A stretch of 51,726 bases of DNA from Streptococcus castoreus DSM 17536 (GCF_000425025.1 NZ_AUKZ01000013.1:1-51726); one strand, 5' to 3'. Numbered from the stretch's first letter, positions 19,847-28,932 are shown. The notes: generated from the letters alone by a model not told the origin. Numbers and translations: made by a program.

Positions 19847-19854
19847 TACGAATA
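19847..19854 (+). promoter_or_regulatory. ComX (SigX) box upstream of cinA-recA
   Basis: TACGAATA, the streptococcal late-competence -10 consensus, lies 17 bases before the cinA ATG, with the usual T-rich stretch (CTTTTTTGATAAAATAAAATT) about 15-25 bases further upstream. In other streptococci cinA-recA is induced by ComX during competence. Confidence 0.82.
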
Positions 19855-19871
19855 GATAAGTAGGTGAGAAA

Positions 19872-21143
19872 ATGAAGGCTGAACTGATTGCGGTAGGAAC
19901 TGAGATTTTGACAGGGCAAATAGTGAATACCAATGCTCAATTTTTATCAGAAAAAATGGCAGAGCTAGGGATTGATGTCTATTTTCAAACGTCTGTGGGT
20001 GACAATGAAGAGCGGCTGCTTTCTGTGCTTGCTATTGCAAGTCAACGTAGTGATTTAGTGATATTGTGTGGTGGACTTGGTCCAACTGAGGATGATCTAA
20101 CCAAGCAAACTTTAGCAAAATATCTCAAAAAAAACTTGGTTTTTGATGAGCAGGCGAACCAAAAATTGAATGCTTTTTTTGCTGTTCGAGAACAATCGTC
20201 TAGAACACCAAACAATGAGCGTCAGGTACAGTTGATTGAAGGATCGGTTCCTTTGCAAAATAGAGTAGGTCTTGCAGTTGGAGGTTTGATAACAATTAAT
20301 GGTGTGACGTATGTTGTTTTACCTGGACCTCCAAGTGAACTAAAACCTATGGTAAACAATGAACTGTTGCCCCTTCTTTCGAAGTATCATACGAAACTCT
20401 ATTCTAGGGTTTTGCGCTTTTTTGGAATTGGAGAAAGTCAGTTGGTAACAGTCTTGTCAGATATCATTGAGAATCAGACAGATCCAACTATTGCTCCTTA
20501 TGCTAAGATTGGCGAAGTAACGCTTCGTTTGTCTACCAAAGCCGAAAATCAGATTTTAGCCAATAAGAAGTTAGACCGGTTAGAAACGCAGTTATTGTCT
20601 CGAAAAACCCCAAAACATCAACCACTGTCAGATTTTCTTTATGGTTATGGTGAGGATAATTCTTTGCCAAGAGAGGCTTTTGAGTTGTTGAAAAAAAATA
20701 ATAAGACCATCACTGCAGCAGAAAGTCTGACAGCAGGTCTATTCCAAGCGGCCTTAGCAGATTTTTCAGGTGCTTCACAGGTATTTAATGGTGGTTTTGT
20801 TACTTATAGCATGGAAGAGAAAGCAAAAATGTTAAAGATCCCTTTGGCTAGAATAAAAGAACATGGTATTGTTAGTGCTTATACTGCAGAACAGATGGCA
20901 GTTCAAGCGCGTCTTTTAACCAATGCTGATATTGGTGTGAGTCTTACAGGAGTTGCTGGACCGGATACTTTGGAGGGACACCCCGCAGGTACAGTTTTCA
21001 TTGGTCTCGCCATTCAAAATAAGGTAGAATCAATAAAGGTTTTGATAGGTAGTCGTAGTCGTTCTGATGTACGACACATTGCAGTATTACATGCTTTTTC
21101 TTTGGTTCGTAAAACTTTATTAAAATCTGAAAATTTGTTATAA
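19872..21143 (+). CDS. cinA: Competence/damage-inducible protein CinA
   Basis: 423 residues. N-terminal MoaB-like domain (about 1-170; [46 protein letters not shown]) and C-terminal nicotinamide-nucleotide amidase domain (about 260-420; [36 protein letters not shown]). In streptococci CinA is a late competence protein that associates with RecA. Start follows TAGGTGAGAAA and lies right after a ComX box. The recA gene follows after 110 bases. Confidence 0.95.
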   Translation: MKAELIAVGTEILTGQIVNTNAQFLSEKMAELGIDVYFQTSVGDNEERLLSVLAIASQRSDLVILCGGLGPTEDDLTKQTLAKYLKKNLVFDEQANQKLNAFFAVREQSSRTPNNERQVQLIEGSVPLQNRVGLAVGGLITINGVTYVVLPGPPSELKPMVNNELLPLLSKYHTKLYSRVLRFFGIGESQLVTVLSDIIENQTDPTIAPYAKIGEVTLRLSTKAENQILANKKLDRLETQLLSRKTPKHQPLSDFLYGYGEDNSLPREAFELLKKNNKTITAAESLTAGLFQAALADFSGASQVFNGGFVTYSMEEKAKMLKIPLARIKEHGIVSAYTAEQMAVQARLLTNADIGVSLTGVAGPDTLEGHPAGTVFIGLAIQNKVESIKVLIGSRSRSDVRHIAVLHAFSLVRKTLLKSENLL

Positions 21144-21144
21144 T
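21136..21144 (+). promoter_or_regulatory. Extended -10 promoter for recA at the end of cinA
   Basis: TGT-TATAAT (TATAAT at 21139-21144) overlaps the cinA stop, giving recA a promoter independent of competence. Downstream, TTTAGGG (about 21158) and CCCTAAA (about 21231) could pair across the recA leader, and CTATCGTGATAG is a small palindrome inside it. Confidence 0.55.
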
Positions 21145-21253
21145 TACAGCGATATACTTTAGGGAGTAGATATTCAAAAAGGTTGCTTCTTACAAAGTAA
21201 AACCGCTAATGGTCTATCGTGATAGGTTGGCCCTAAATTAAGAGGAGAAGATA

Positions 21254-22390
21254 TTGGCAAAAAGATTGAAAAAAAATGAAGAGATCACGAAAAAATTTGG
21301 TGATGAACGTCGCAAAGCACTTGATGATGCCTTGAGAAATATTGAAAAGGATTTTGGTAAGGGTGCTGTTATGCGTTTAGGTGAACGTGCTGAACAAAAG
21401 GTTCAGGTGATGAGTTCAGGAAGTTTAGCGTTAGATATTGCACTTGGAGCGGGTGGCTATCCTAAAGGGCGTATTATTGAAATATACGGACCAGAGTCTT
21501 CTGGTAAAACTACCGTAGCACTTCATGCTGTTGCTCAGGCTCAAAAAGAGGGTGGTATTGCAGCCTTTATTGATGCTGAACACGCCCTTGATCCGGCTTA
21601 TGCGGCAGCACTTGGCGTTGATATTGATGAATTGCTTTTATCACAACCAGATTCTGGCGAACAAGGTCTTGAAATTGCTGGTAAGTTGATTGATTCTGGT
21701 GCTGTTGATTTGGTTGTTATTGACTCTGTTGCGGCTTTGGTTCCACGTGCTGAAATTGATGGTGATATTGGTGATAGTCACGTTGGACTGCAAGCGCGTA
21801 TGATGAGTCAAGCTATGCGCAAATTGTCAGCATCTATCAATAAAACGAAGACCATTGCTATCTTTATCAATCAATTACGTGAAAAAGTTGGGGTTATGTT
21901 TGGTAATCCGGAAACAACTCCTGGTGGTCGTGCCTTGAAATTCTATGCTTCTGTTCGTTTGGATGTGCGTGGAACAACCCAAATTAAGGGAACAGGAGAC
22001 CAGAGAGATAGTAGTATTGGTAAAGAAACTAAAATTAAGGTTGTTAAGAACAAAATTGCTCCACCATTTAAAGTGGCAGAAGTTGAAATCATGTATGGAG
22101 AGGGCATCTCTCGTACAGGAGAACTTGTAAAAATTGCCTCTGATTTGGATATTATCCAAAAAGCGGGAGCTTGGTTCTCGTATAATGGTGAGAAGATTGG
22201 TCAGGGTTCTGAAAACGCCAAGCGTTATTTGGCAGATCATCCAGAAATTTTTGATGATATTGACCGTAAAGTACGTGTTAAATTCGGTTTAATCGAAGAG
22301 ACAGAAGAAGATACTAGTTCGGAATTTTTAAAGGAAAATACGGATGAAATTGATTTAGCATTAGACGATGTGATTGAAATTGAAGATTAA
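21254..22390 (+). CDS. recA: Recombinase RecA
   Basis: 378 residues. It forms filaments on single-stranded DNA and drives strand exchange and transformation. Walker [10 protein letters not shown] lies at residues 79-87, the catalytic Glu is in [11 protein letters not shown], Walker B is [19 protein letters not shown], and the L2 loop is [14 protein letters not shown]. The acidic C-terminal tail ends [12 protein letters not shown]. The start is TTG at 21254, eight bases after AGAGGAG, a recognised recA start in streptococci. Confidence 0.97.
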   Translation: MAKRLKKNEEITKKFGDERRKALDDALRNIEKDFGKGAVMRLGERAEQKVQVMSSGSLALDIALGAGGYPKGRIIEIYGPESSGKTTVALHAVAQAQKEGGIAAFIDAEHALDPAYAAALGVDIDELLLSQPDSGEQGLEIAGKLIDSGAVDLVVIDSVAALVPRAEIDGDIGDSHVGLQARMMSQAMRKLSASINKTKTIAIFINQLREKVGVMFGNPETTPGGRALKFYASVRLDVRGTTQIKGTGDQRDSSIGKETKIKVVKNKIAPPFKVAEVEIMYGEGISRTGELVKIASDLDIIQKAGAWFSYNGEKIGQGSENAKRYLADHPEIFDDIDRKVRVKFGLIEETEEDTSSEFLKENTDEIDLALDDVIEIED

Positions 22391-22397
22391 AGTAAGG

Positions 22398-22460
22398 GTC
22401 TGAGAAAGGCTCTCAGACTTAAGATAAATCCCTTAGAATCAGTTTCTAAGGGATTTTTGG
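22398..22460 (+). terminator. Double terminator after recA
   Basis: First hairpin GTCTGAG/CTCAGAC (22398-22404 and 22412-22418). Second hairpin AATCCCTTAGAA/TTCTAAGGGATT (22427-22438 and 22444-22455), followed by TTTGG after the terminal T run. Confidence 0.85.
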
Positions 22461-22535
22461 TATATAATGTCTGTGAGGATTGGCTGATATTTCACAAAGT
22501 AAATTCAGACTACAATCGGAAGTAATATCTTATAA

Positions 22536-22655
22536 ACCCTTGATGAACTTGTTCCTAAAGACTATTTTTTGCGTCAGATTGAGGAAGTGGTCTATACTTA
22601 TTCAAAATCTTATATAATAGCATTATTGAATTTATATTCATTTTGTTCAGAATAA
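22536..22655 (+). pseudogene. IS1182-type transposase remnant
   Basis: One frame reads TLDELVPKDYFLRQIEEVVY before turning to unrelated sequence and a stop. The pattern (S/T)LDxLVPxDHFLRxIdxVi is the conserved N-terminal block of IS1182/IS1548-family transposases. A stop lies two codons upstream, and nothing else of the element is readable. Confidence 0.45.
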
Positions 22656-22885
22656 TTATAAAGCGATCGAGATTTTGGAAAGAAAATTTTAGTTGTAAGT
22701 AGTGTGTTCAAGAAGTATGTTTTTGGAGGCTGAGTTAATGATTGTTCAGAAAAACAAGTTAATAATGCCCTTTTTGTCTACAAAAATCACTAAAAATTTA
22801 AAAAAATAGGTCCAAAGACCTATATTACTTCGCTAAAAACTGTGTTACAATATAGCTATCACGAAATAGAAAGTGAGAAAACAGC
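22656..22885. other. Upstream region of spxA2 with minus-strand terminator
   Basis: ATAGGTC (22806-22812) and GACCTAT (22817-22823) make a perfect 7-bp stem; on the minus strand seven Ts follow, so it looks like a terminator for leftward transcription, although no minus-strand gene is nearby. A probable spxA2 -10 (TACAAT, about 22846) lies in GTGTTACAATATAG. Confidence 0.5.
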
Positions 22886-23284
22886 ATGATTAAAATTTAT
22901 ACGATTTCAAGTTGTACGAGTTGTAAAAAGGCTAAAACATGGCTAAACGCTCATAAGCTTCCATATAAAGAACAGAATTTAGGAAAAGAACCTTTAACAA
23001 AAGAAGAAATTTTAGCAATTTTATCAAAAACAGAGAATGGTGTGGAGAGTATCGTCTCTTCTAAAAATCGTTATGCGAAAGCTCTTAGTTGTGATATCGA
23101 TGAATTGAGTGTTAGTGAGGTTATTGATTTGATTCAGGACAATCCTCGTATCCTTAAAAGTCCGATTCTGATTGATGACAAACGGCTTCAAGTAGGGTAT
23201 AAAGAAGATGATATTCGTGCTTTCTTACCTCGATCTATTCGTAATATTGAGAATACTGAAGCACGTTTACGTGCTGCCCTGTAA
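22886..23284 (+). CDS. spxA2: Spx-family transcriptional regulator (SpxA2 type by position)
   Basis: 132 residues, ArsC-like fold. The redox switch CTSC is at residues 10-13 (ISSCTSCKKAKTWL). Spx binds the RNA polymerase alpha C-terminal domain and redirects it in oxidative and envelope stress. Streptococci have two copies; the one beside recA is SpxA2 in S. mutans, so the symbol rests on synteny. Start follows AAGTGAGAAAACAGC. Own terminator downstream. Confidence 0.9.
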   Translation: MIKIYTISSCTSCKKAKTWLNAHKLPYKEQNLGKEPLTKEEILAILSKTENGVESIVSSKNRYAKALSCDIDELSVSEVIDLIQDNPRILKSPILIDDKRLQVGYKEDDIRAFLPRSIRNIENTEARLRAAL

Positions 23285-23307
23285 AAGCTCTTTTTGAGCT
23301 TTTTTTC
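23283..23307 (+). terminator. Terminator of spxA2
   Basis: AAAAGCTC/GAGCTTTT with loop TTTTT, followed by more Ts. Confidence 0.85.
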
Positions 23308-23328
23308 GTGTCCTCTAACTTGAAATTC

Positions 23329-23357
23329 TTGTTTATTATCAGAAAATAGGCTATAAT
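23329..23357 (+). promoter_or_regulatory. Promoter of ireB-ruvX-yrzB
   Basis: -35 TTGTTT (23329-23334), 17-base spacer, -10 TATAAT (23352-23357). Confidence 0.75.
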
Positions 23358-23394
23358 GAAGCATAGCACTTAATTTTAGAAAGAAGGTGTAAGT

Positions 23395-23664
23395 ATGGGA
23401 TTTACAGATGAGACAGTCCGTTTTAAATTGGATGATGGTGATAAAAAGGAAATTAGTGAAACATTGACAGCTGTTTATCATTCACTGGATGAAAAAGGTT
23501 ATAATCCAATTAATCAAATTGTAGGTTATGTATTAAGCGGGGACCCAGCTTATGTTCCTCGTTACAATGATGCTCGAAATCAAATTCGTAAATATGAACG
23601 TGATGAGATTGTGGAAGAACTTGTCCGCTATTATTTACAAGGAAATGGAATAAACGTTAAATGA
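23395..23664 (+). CDS. ireB: IreB family regulatory phosphoprotein (UPF0297)
   Basis: 89 residues starting [14 protein letters not shown]. In Enterococcus faecalis the homologue is phosphorylated by the Ser/Thr kinase IreK on two N-terminal threonines and lowers cephalosporin resistance; Thr4 and Thr7 are both present here. Start follows AGAAAGAAGGTGTAAGT. The stop overlaps ruvX by 4 bases. Confidence 0.93.
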   Translation: MGFTDETVRFKLDDGDKKEISETLTAVYHSLDEKGYNPINQIVGYVLSGDPAYVPRYNDARNQIRKYERDEIVEELVRYYLQGNGINVK

Positions 23665-24080
23665 GAATAATGGGACTTGATGTCGGTTCAAAAACGGTTG
23701 GTGTAGCTATTAGTGATCCTCTTGGATTTACTGCACAAGGACTTGAAATTATTAAGATTGATGAGGAAAAGGAAATATTTGGTTTTGAGCGCCTAAGAGA
23801 GCTTGTCAGCCAATACCAAGTTGAACAGTTTGTTATTGGGTTACCTAAAAATATGAACAATACAAGTGGTCCGCGTGTTGAGGCAAGCAAAGCTTATGGT
23901 GACAGGTTAGAGGCTCTATTTGCTCTTCCTATTCACTATCAAGATGAACGGTTAACAACTGTTGAGGCGGAACGTATGTTGATTGAACAGGCAGATATTA
24001 GTCGCGGAAAACGTAAGAAAGTTATTGATAAATTAGCTGCGCAATTGATTTTACAAAACTATTTAGATCGTAATTATTAA
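23661..24080 (+). CDS. ruvX: Putative pre-16S rRNA nuclease / Holliday junction resolvase RuvX (YqgF)
   Basis: 139 residues, RNase H-like fold. The first catalytic Asp is in [15 protein letters not shown], with further motifs [16 protein letters not shown] and the terminal acidic residue in [14 protein letters not shown]. YqgF proteins process the 5' end of 16S rRNA; a role in recombination has also been proposed. Overlaps ireB by 4 bases; the ireB-ruvX-yrzB order is conserved in Firmicutes. Confidence 0.94.
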   Translation: MRIMGLDVGSKTVGVAISDPLGFTAQGLEIIKIDEEKEIFGFERLRELVSQYQVEQFVIGLPKNMNNTSGPRVEASKAYGDRLEALFALPIHYQDERLTTVEAERMLIEQADISRGKRKKVIDKLAAQLILQNYLDRNY

Positions 24081-24090
24081 GGAGATAAAA

Positions 24091-24384
24091 ATGGCACATA
24101 ATCATGAGCACGAAGTTATTACACTTGTTGATGAGCAAGGGAATGAGACCCTATTTGAGATTTTATTAACTATTGATGGTCGGGAGGAATTTGGGAAAAA
24201 CTATGTTCTTTTGGTTCCTGCTGGCTCTGAAGAAGATGAGTCTGGTGAAATTGAGATCCAAGCTTATTCGTTTACAGAAAACGAAGATGGTACAGAAGGT
24301 GACTTGCAACCTATTCCTGAAGATTCAGATGCTGAGTGGGATATGATTGAAGAAGTTTTCAATAGTTTCTTAGATGAAGAATAA
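24091..24384 (+). CDS. DUF1292 family protein (YrzB/UPF0473)
   Basis: 97 residues, very acidic ([31 protein letters not shown]). Cytoplasmic; function unknown. Third gene of the ireB operon, start after AAGGAGATAAAA, 10 bases after ruvX. Confidence 0.93.
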   Translation: MAHNHEHEVITLVDEQGNETLFEILLTIDGREEFGKNYVLLVPAGSEEDESGEIEIQAYSFTENEDGTEGDLQPIPEDSDAEWDMIEEVFNSFLDEE

Positions 24385-24412
24385 AGGATTTGTTTCATAT
24401 TGTGAACCACAG

Positions 24413-24438
24413 AAAAAGTAGCCTTGGAGCTATTTTTT
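24413..24438 (+). terminator. Terminator of the ireB operon
   Basis: AGTAGC/GCTATT hairpin around CTTGGA, followed by seven Ts. Confidence 0.65.
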
Positions 24439-24469
24439 TATTTCTTTTTTCGAATAAATTAATGAGGGG

Positions 24470-24595
24470 GTGATTTTTGTCAAGGAGTTAAACCAGAAAG
24501 AACAGGCTTTCCTTAATCATTATAAGACGAAGTCATTACATCGTTTTAAAGAGCTACTACTTTATGCAAAACTTTGTCGTAAATTGACTAAATAA
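24470..24595 (+). CDS. Small protein of 41 codons, unknown function
   Basis: Frame (V/M)IFVKELNQKEQAFLNHYK, then TKSLHRFKELLLYAKLCRKL and TK, helical and basic. A strong GAGGGG tract precedes it, but the only good start in frame is a GTG overlapping the end of that tract, so the true start is uncertain (GTG at 24470 or a non-canonical codon just after). Composition and the strong ribosome site suggest a real short gene. Its last codons overlap the promoter of the next gene. Confidence 0.5.
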   Translation: MIFVKELNQKEQAFLNHYKTKSLHRFKELLLYAKLCRKLTK

Positions 24596-24611
24596 GAGAT
24601 TCTGTTATACT
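24584..24611 (+). promoter_or_regulatory. Promoter of the GT-C-like membrane protein gene
   Basis: -35 TTGACT (24584-24589), 16-base spacer, -10 TATACT (24606-24611) preceded by TGT. Confidence 0.65.
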
Positions 24612-24735
24612 TGTTGTATGATATTCTTTGAAAATGAAAAGAGGAGATTTTGGGGATCTTAATGGTCATTTATTCTACCCTGAACCTTGTTTTTTTAAAG
24701 TTTTTAAAGGATACGATATTTCAAGGAGAAGAATA

Positions 24736-26295
24736 TTGAGTCAGTTAAACAAAGAATTTATGCTAAAAGAGATGAAAGAGTCGGGAAGTGATGATACAAC
24801 CTTGCATACAACAAAGTATGAGACTAAGGTCCCAACGCTTCATAAATGTTACTTGCTTTTCTTTAGTATTATCATTAGTGCTTTGACGATTGCCACCCCA
24901 TTTTTGACAGATGTCGCTAATAGTCTCCAATCGCAAAATTTATACATTGGGATGATGTTGACTAAGGGGCAAATTCCTTATAGTGACGTGTTTACTACGG
25001 GAGGCTTACTTTACTTTGTTTTGATTGCTCTGAGTTATTATTTGGGAACAACACTTTGGTTAGTCTTTATTCAGGCCTTTTGTTTTTACATTACAGGTCT
25101 TTACTTTTACAAGCTCATCGCTTATTTTACTGGTTTCCAAAACGTTGCTTTAGCTTTCTCTGTTAGCTATTATCTTTTGAGTATCAGTTTCGGTTTTGGT
25201 GGTTTATATCCGATTCAGCTTGCGATGCCTTTTGTTTTAGTCTCGGTGTGGTTTCTGACCAAGTATTTTGCAGGATTAGTTAAGGATGAAGCCTTTATTC
25301 TTTTTGGGTTTGTCGGGGCTATTGCTATGTTAATTGAGCCTAGAACACTTATTTTTTGGGTGGTGGCTTGTGTTACTATTTTTGCTTATAATATTAGCCA
25401 AAAGCATCTTGCTAGAGGAGTTTACCAGTTCCTTGCAGCAATTTTTGGGATGATTTTAGTCTTTTATACAGCAGGCTACTTCATTTTGAATTTGCAAATT
25501 TTGAAACCCTACTTGACGCAGGCTGTTATCTATCAGTTCACTTTTTTCAAAGATGGTGGGTTGCCATTATTTCTTGGCTTCGGTGTCCAGTTGCTAGTTG
25601 CTTTTGGTATTGGTTTGTTAACGGGTTTATTTTACTTTATTAAACGATCTAAAACAGAAACTGACCTAGTCATTAAGTGGTTACTAGTAGTAGTGTTTCT
25701 TGGAAATTTAATAGTTGCTATGTTGTCACATGATTTCTACCCTTATCACTTATTAGCTGCTTCACCCTACGGTCTCATTCTTACTGCTCTTCCTGTTGGG
25801 CGTAGATACGAGATGGAGTTAACAAAAATTAGCTATCGTAGGCATCATGGAAAAGTTGGTTTGGGTCGAGTTGTTTTTATCTATTTGAAAAAGCATTTCT
25901 ATTTGCCAATTTTGTTTATTTTAGTAGCTGTAGCTTATCCTACTTATCACTTTGTTAATAATATGGTCATAAACCAAGAGCGTTCGCATATTGCTAGTTA
26001 CTTAGAGCAAAAGTTGGGAGCAGGTCAATCAATTTATGTTTGGGATGATAGTTCTAAGATCTATTTGGAGAGTAAAACTAAATCAGCTTCTCAATTTAGT
26101 TCTCCTTTTGTTAACATGCAAAAGAAGAGTCACCAAAAAACGTTAGAAGATGAACTTTTGGAAAATAAGGCTATCTATATTGTTGTTAACAAAAAGAAAA
26201 AACTTTCCAAAATAATTCAGAAAGTTTTATCAGCTAGCTATAAAGTGGATAAAAAGATTGATGTAAAAGGCTTTGTCCTTTATCGAAAAAAATAA
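24736..26295 (+). CDS. Polytopic membrane protein, GT-C/PMT-like glycosyltransferase candidate
   Basis: 519 residues from the TTG at 24736, chosen because AAGGAG lies 7 bases upstream; the frame is open back to 24628 without another good ribosome site. About ten membrane segments follow a soluble N terminus. The first external loop contains GQIPYSDVFTTGGLLYF, resembling the G-x-x-PY-x-D...G-P-x-x-Y signature of PMT/ArnT-like GT-C transferases, with the catalytic-type Asp. The C-terminal 130 residues are extracellular (GQSIYVWDDSSKIYLESKTK). Such enzymes move sugars from lipid carriers to cell-surface polymers; the substrate is unknown. Confidence 0.65.
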   Translation: MSQLNKEFMLKEMKESGSDDTTLHTTKYETKVPTLHKCYLLFFSIIISALTIATPFLTDVANSLQSQNLYIGMMLTKGQIPYSDVFTTGGLLYFVLIALSYYLGTTLWLVFIQAFCFYITGLYFYKLIAYFTGFQNVALAFSVSYYLLSISFGFGGLYPIQLAMPFVLVSVWFLTKYFAGLVKDEAFILFGFVGAIAMLIEPRTLIFWVVACVTIFAYNISQKHLARGVYQFLAAIFGMILVFYTAGYFILNLQILKPYLTQAVIYQFTFFKDGGLPLFLGFGVQLLVAFGIGLLTGLFYFIKRSKTETDLVIKWLLVVVFLGNLIVAMLSHDFYPYHLLAASPYGLILTALPVGRRYEMELTKISYRRHHGKVGLGRVVFIYLKKHFYLPILFILVAVAYPTYHFVNNMVINQERSHIASYLEQKLGAGQSIYVWDDSSKIYLESKTKSASQFSSPFVNMQKKSHQKTLEDELLENKAIYIVVNKKKKLSKIIQKVLSASYKVDKKIDVKGFVLYRKK

Positions 26296-26297
26296 GA

Positions 26298-26356
26298 CAA
26301 AAATCAATATGTTGTGTCTGGTTGAAAAACTTGACACAACATATTGATTTTTTTTC
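26298..26356 (+). terminator. Terminator whose two arms are NrdR boxes
   Basis: AATCAATATGTTGTGTC (26302-26318) is the exact reverse complement of GACACAACATATTGATT (26333-26349); eight Ts follow, so it ends transcription of the upstream gene. Each arm also fits the NrdR box consensus (acaCwAtATaTwGtgt) at 13 of 16 positions: 26302-26317 and 26334-26349. The two start 32 bp apart, three helical turns, as in known tandem NrdR boxes. Confidence 0.8.
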
Positions 26357-26371
26357 TTGTCATGATATAAT
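26344..26371 (+). promoter_or_regulatory. NrdR-controlled promoter of nrdD
   Basis: -35 TTGATT (26344-26349), 16-base spacer, -10 TATAAT (26366-26371) preceded by TGA. The -35 lies inside the second NrdR box, so bound NrdR would block polymerase. Confidence 0.75.
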
Positions 26372-26392
26372 AGTCGGGTAAGGAGATTCGAC

Positions 26393-28591
26393 ATGATAAC
26401 ACGAGAAGAAAATAATGTTGTTGTTCAACCAGATATTAAAGTGATTAAACGAGATGGTCGTCTTGTTAATTTTGATGCCACTAAAATTTATAGTGCCTTG
26501 TTAAAAGCAAGTATGAAAGTGACTCGGATGTCACCACTTGTTGAGGCAAAATTAGAATCAATCTCTGAACGGGTTATTGCTGAAATTATTGAACGCTTCC
26601 CAAATAATATTAAAATTTATGAAATTCAAAACATTGTAGAGCATGAATTATTGGCTGCCAATGAGTATGCTATTGCAAAAGAATATATTCATTATCGGAC
26701 ACAGCGTGATTTTGCGCGTTCACAAGCGACTGATATTAATTTTTCAATTGACAAATTGATTAATAAGGATCAAACCGTTGTTAATGAAAATGCTAATAAA
26801 GATAGTGAGGTTTTTAACACGCAACGTGATTTGACAGCTGGGATTGTTGGAAAATCTATTGGTTTGAAAATGCTCCCTTCGCATGTTGCCAATGCACACC
26901 AAAAGGGTGATATTCACTATCATGACTTAGATTACAGTCCTTATACGCCGATGACTAATTGCTGTTTAATTGATTTTAAAGGGATGTTAGACAATGGATT
27001 CAAAATTGGAAATGCTGAGGTTGAAAGCCCTAAATCAATTCAAACAGCGACGGCTCAAATTTCACAAATTATTGCTAATGTAGCTTCAAGCCAGTATGGC
27101 GGTTGTACGGCAGATCGTATTGATGAATTTTTAGCACCATATGCAGAACTTAATTTCAAGAAACACATGGCTGATGCCGAAAAATGGGTTATTGAGGACA
27201 TGCGTGAAAATTATGCCTTTGAGAAAACTCAAAAGGATATTTACGATGCTATGCAGTCCTTGGAATATGAGATTAATACGCTTTTTACCTCCAATGGTCA
27301 AACGCCTTTTACCTCTTTAGGTTTTGGTTTGGGGACCTCTTGGTTTGAGCGTGAGATTCAAAAAGCTATTTTGACCATTCGTATTAATGGGCTTGGTAGT
27401 GAGCATCGTACCGCTATCTTCCCCAAATTAATCTTTACTGTTAAACGTGGATTGAATTTAGAACCAGATTCACCGAACTATGATATTAAGACTCTGGCTT
27501 TGGAATGCGCTACTAAGCGGATGTATCCTGACATGCTATCTTATGATAAGATTATTGCTTTGACCGGATCATTTAAGTCGCCAATGGGCTGTCGTTCTTT
27601 CCTTCAAGGATGGAAAGATGAGAATGGTCAGGATGTGACTTCTGGTCGGATGAATCTTGGGGTAGTAACGCTCAATTTACCACGTATTGCTATGGAATCA
27701 AATGGTGATATGGACAAGTTCTGGGAACTCTTCAACGAGAGGATGCAAATCAGTAAGGATGCCTTGGTTTACCGTGTAGAGCGTGTCAAGGAAGCAACAC
27801 CTGCTAATGCTCCGATCCTTTATCAATATGGGGCATTCGGAAAACGTTTAGAAAAAACGGGCAATGTAGATGATCTCTTTAAGAACCGTCGTGCAACGGT
27901 CTCTCTTGGTTATATTGGTCTTTATGAAGTTGCTTCTGTCTTTTACGGTGGAAAATGGGAAAACAACGCAGAAGCTAAAGAATTCACTTTGACAATTGTG
28001 AAAGAGATGAAGAAGGCTTGTGAGGACTGGTCGGATGAATATGGTTATCATTTCTCTGTCTATTCAACACCATCAGAAAGTTTGACTGATCGTTTTTGTC
28101 GACTAGATACGGAAAAATTTGGAATTGTGACGGATATTACCGATAAAGAATACTATACGAATTCTTTCCATTACGATGTGCGTAAGAACCCAACACCTTT
28201 TGAAAAGCTTGACTTTGAAAAGGATTATCCGAAAGCCGGAGCTTCAGGTGGCTTTATTCATTATTGTGAGTATCCTGTTTTGCAACAAAATCCAAAAGCG
28301 TTAGAGGCAGTATGGGATTATGCTTATGACCGTGTCGGTTATTTGGGAACCAATACGCCAATTGATAAGTGTTACAAGTGCCAATTTGAGGGTGATTTCA
28401 CACCAACAGAGCGTGGTTTTACTTGTCCAAATTGTGGGAACAATGATCCTAAAACGGTTGATGTAGTGAAACGTACCTGCGGTTATTTGGGAAATCCTCA
28501 AGCACGTCCGATGGTTAATGGTCGTCATAAGGAAATTTCTGCACGTGTTAAACACATGAACGGATCAACGATTAAATATCCAGGTCTATAA
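26393..28591 (+). CDS. nrdD: Anaerobic ribonucleoside-triphosphate reductase (class III)
   Basis: 732 residues. Makes deoxyribonucleotides without oxygen, using a glycyl radical. N-terminal ATP cone (VIKRDGRLVNFDATKIYSAL, about 15-105), catalytic core with SSQYGGCTADRIDEF, a C-terminal zinc site (CYKCQFEGD ... CPNCGN) and the glycyl-radical loop RTCGYLGNP close to the C terminus. Start follows GGTAAGGAGATTCGAC. Activated by NrdG, encoded 1.6 kb downstream. Confidence 0.97.
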   Translation: MITREENNVVVQPDIKVIKRDGRLVNFDATKIYSALLKASMKVTRMSPLVEAKLESISERVIAEIIERFPNNIKIYEIQNIVEHELLAANEYAIAKEYIHYRTQRDFARSQATDINFSIDKLINKDQTVVNENANKDSEVFNTQRDLTAGIVGKSIGLKMLPSHVANAHQKGDIHYHDLDYSPYTPMTNCCLIDFKGMLDNGFKIGNAEVESPKSIQTATAQISQIIANVASSQYGGCTADRIDEFLAPYAELNFKKHMADAEKWVIEDMRENYAFEKTQKDIYDAMQSLEYEINTLFTSNGQTPFTSLGFGLGTSWFEREIQKAILTIRINGLGSEHRTAIFPKLIFTVKRGLNLEPDSPNYDIKTLALECATKRMYPDMLSYDKIIALTGSFKSPMGCRSFLQGWKDENGQDVTSGRMNLGVVTLNLPRIAMESNGDMDKFWELFNERMQISKDALVYRVERVKEATPANAPILYQYGAFGKRLEKTGNVDDLFKNRRATVSLGYIGLYEVASVFYGGKWENNAEAKEFTLTIVKEMKKACEDWSDEYGYHFSVYSTPSESLTDRFCRLDTEKFGIVTDITDKEYYTNSFHYDVRKNPTPFEKLDFEKDYPKAGASGGFIHYCEYPVLQQNPKALEAVWDYAYDRVGYLGTNTPIDKCYKCQFEGDFTPTERGFTCPNCGNNDPKTVDVVKRTCGYLGNPQARPMVNGRHKEISARVKHMNGSTIKYPGL

Positions 28592-28636
28592 AAATAAGTC
28601 AGAAACGAGCCATCTTTATGGCGGTATGATGCGCTT

Positions 28637-28671
28637 AAAAGATTGCTTTATGCACAGGCAATCTTTTATTG
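28637..28671 (+). terminator. Hairpin between nrdD and the rest of the cluster
   Basis: AAAAGATTGC (28637-28646) and GCAATCTTTT (28658-28667), a perfect 10-bp stem followed by ATT. It may reduce expression of the downstream genes relative to nrdD. Confidence 0.65.
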
Positions 28672-28779
28672 CTATTCAGGTTGCATGAAGCTGTTTTGAG
28701 GGGCTTTAAACACAATGGTGATTAGTTTCAGCCGTCTGGCATCGATGAAACGAACTGATTAGAAGAAAAGAGAGGAACA

Positions 28780-28932
28780 ATGGGAAAATTTCAATTAGAT
28801 TATAAAGGTATGCAACAAGTGGAGCGTTTTCATGAGAAGCATTCTACTAAAAAGGCAGATAAAAAATCTCGTGTGCAAGAATTAAAGGCACAATTTTTAG
28901 AAAAAGCTAAGAATAAGTCAAGTCGTAAATAA
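28780..28932 (+). CDS. Conserved small basic protein of the nrdD-nrdG cluster (50 residues)
   Basis: Begins MGKFQLDYKGMQQVERFHEK, continues HSTKKADKKSRVQELKAQFL and ends EKAKNKSSRK. The ATG follows GAGAGGAACA. Highly charged, probably helical, no membrane segment. A similar small ORF lies between nrdD and the acetyltransferase gene in S. pneumoniae (order nrdD, small ORF, GNAT, nrdG), so the gene is conserved across the genus. No function is known to me; the position suggests a link to anaerobic dNTP synthesis. Confidence 0.75.
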   Translation: MGKFQLDYKGMQQVERFHEKHSTKKADKKSRVQELKAQFLEKAKNKSSRK

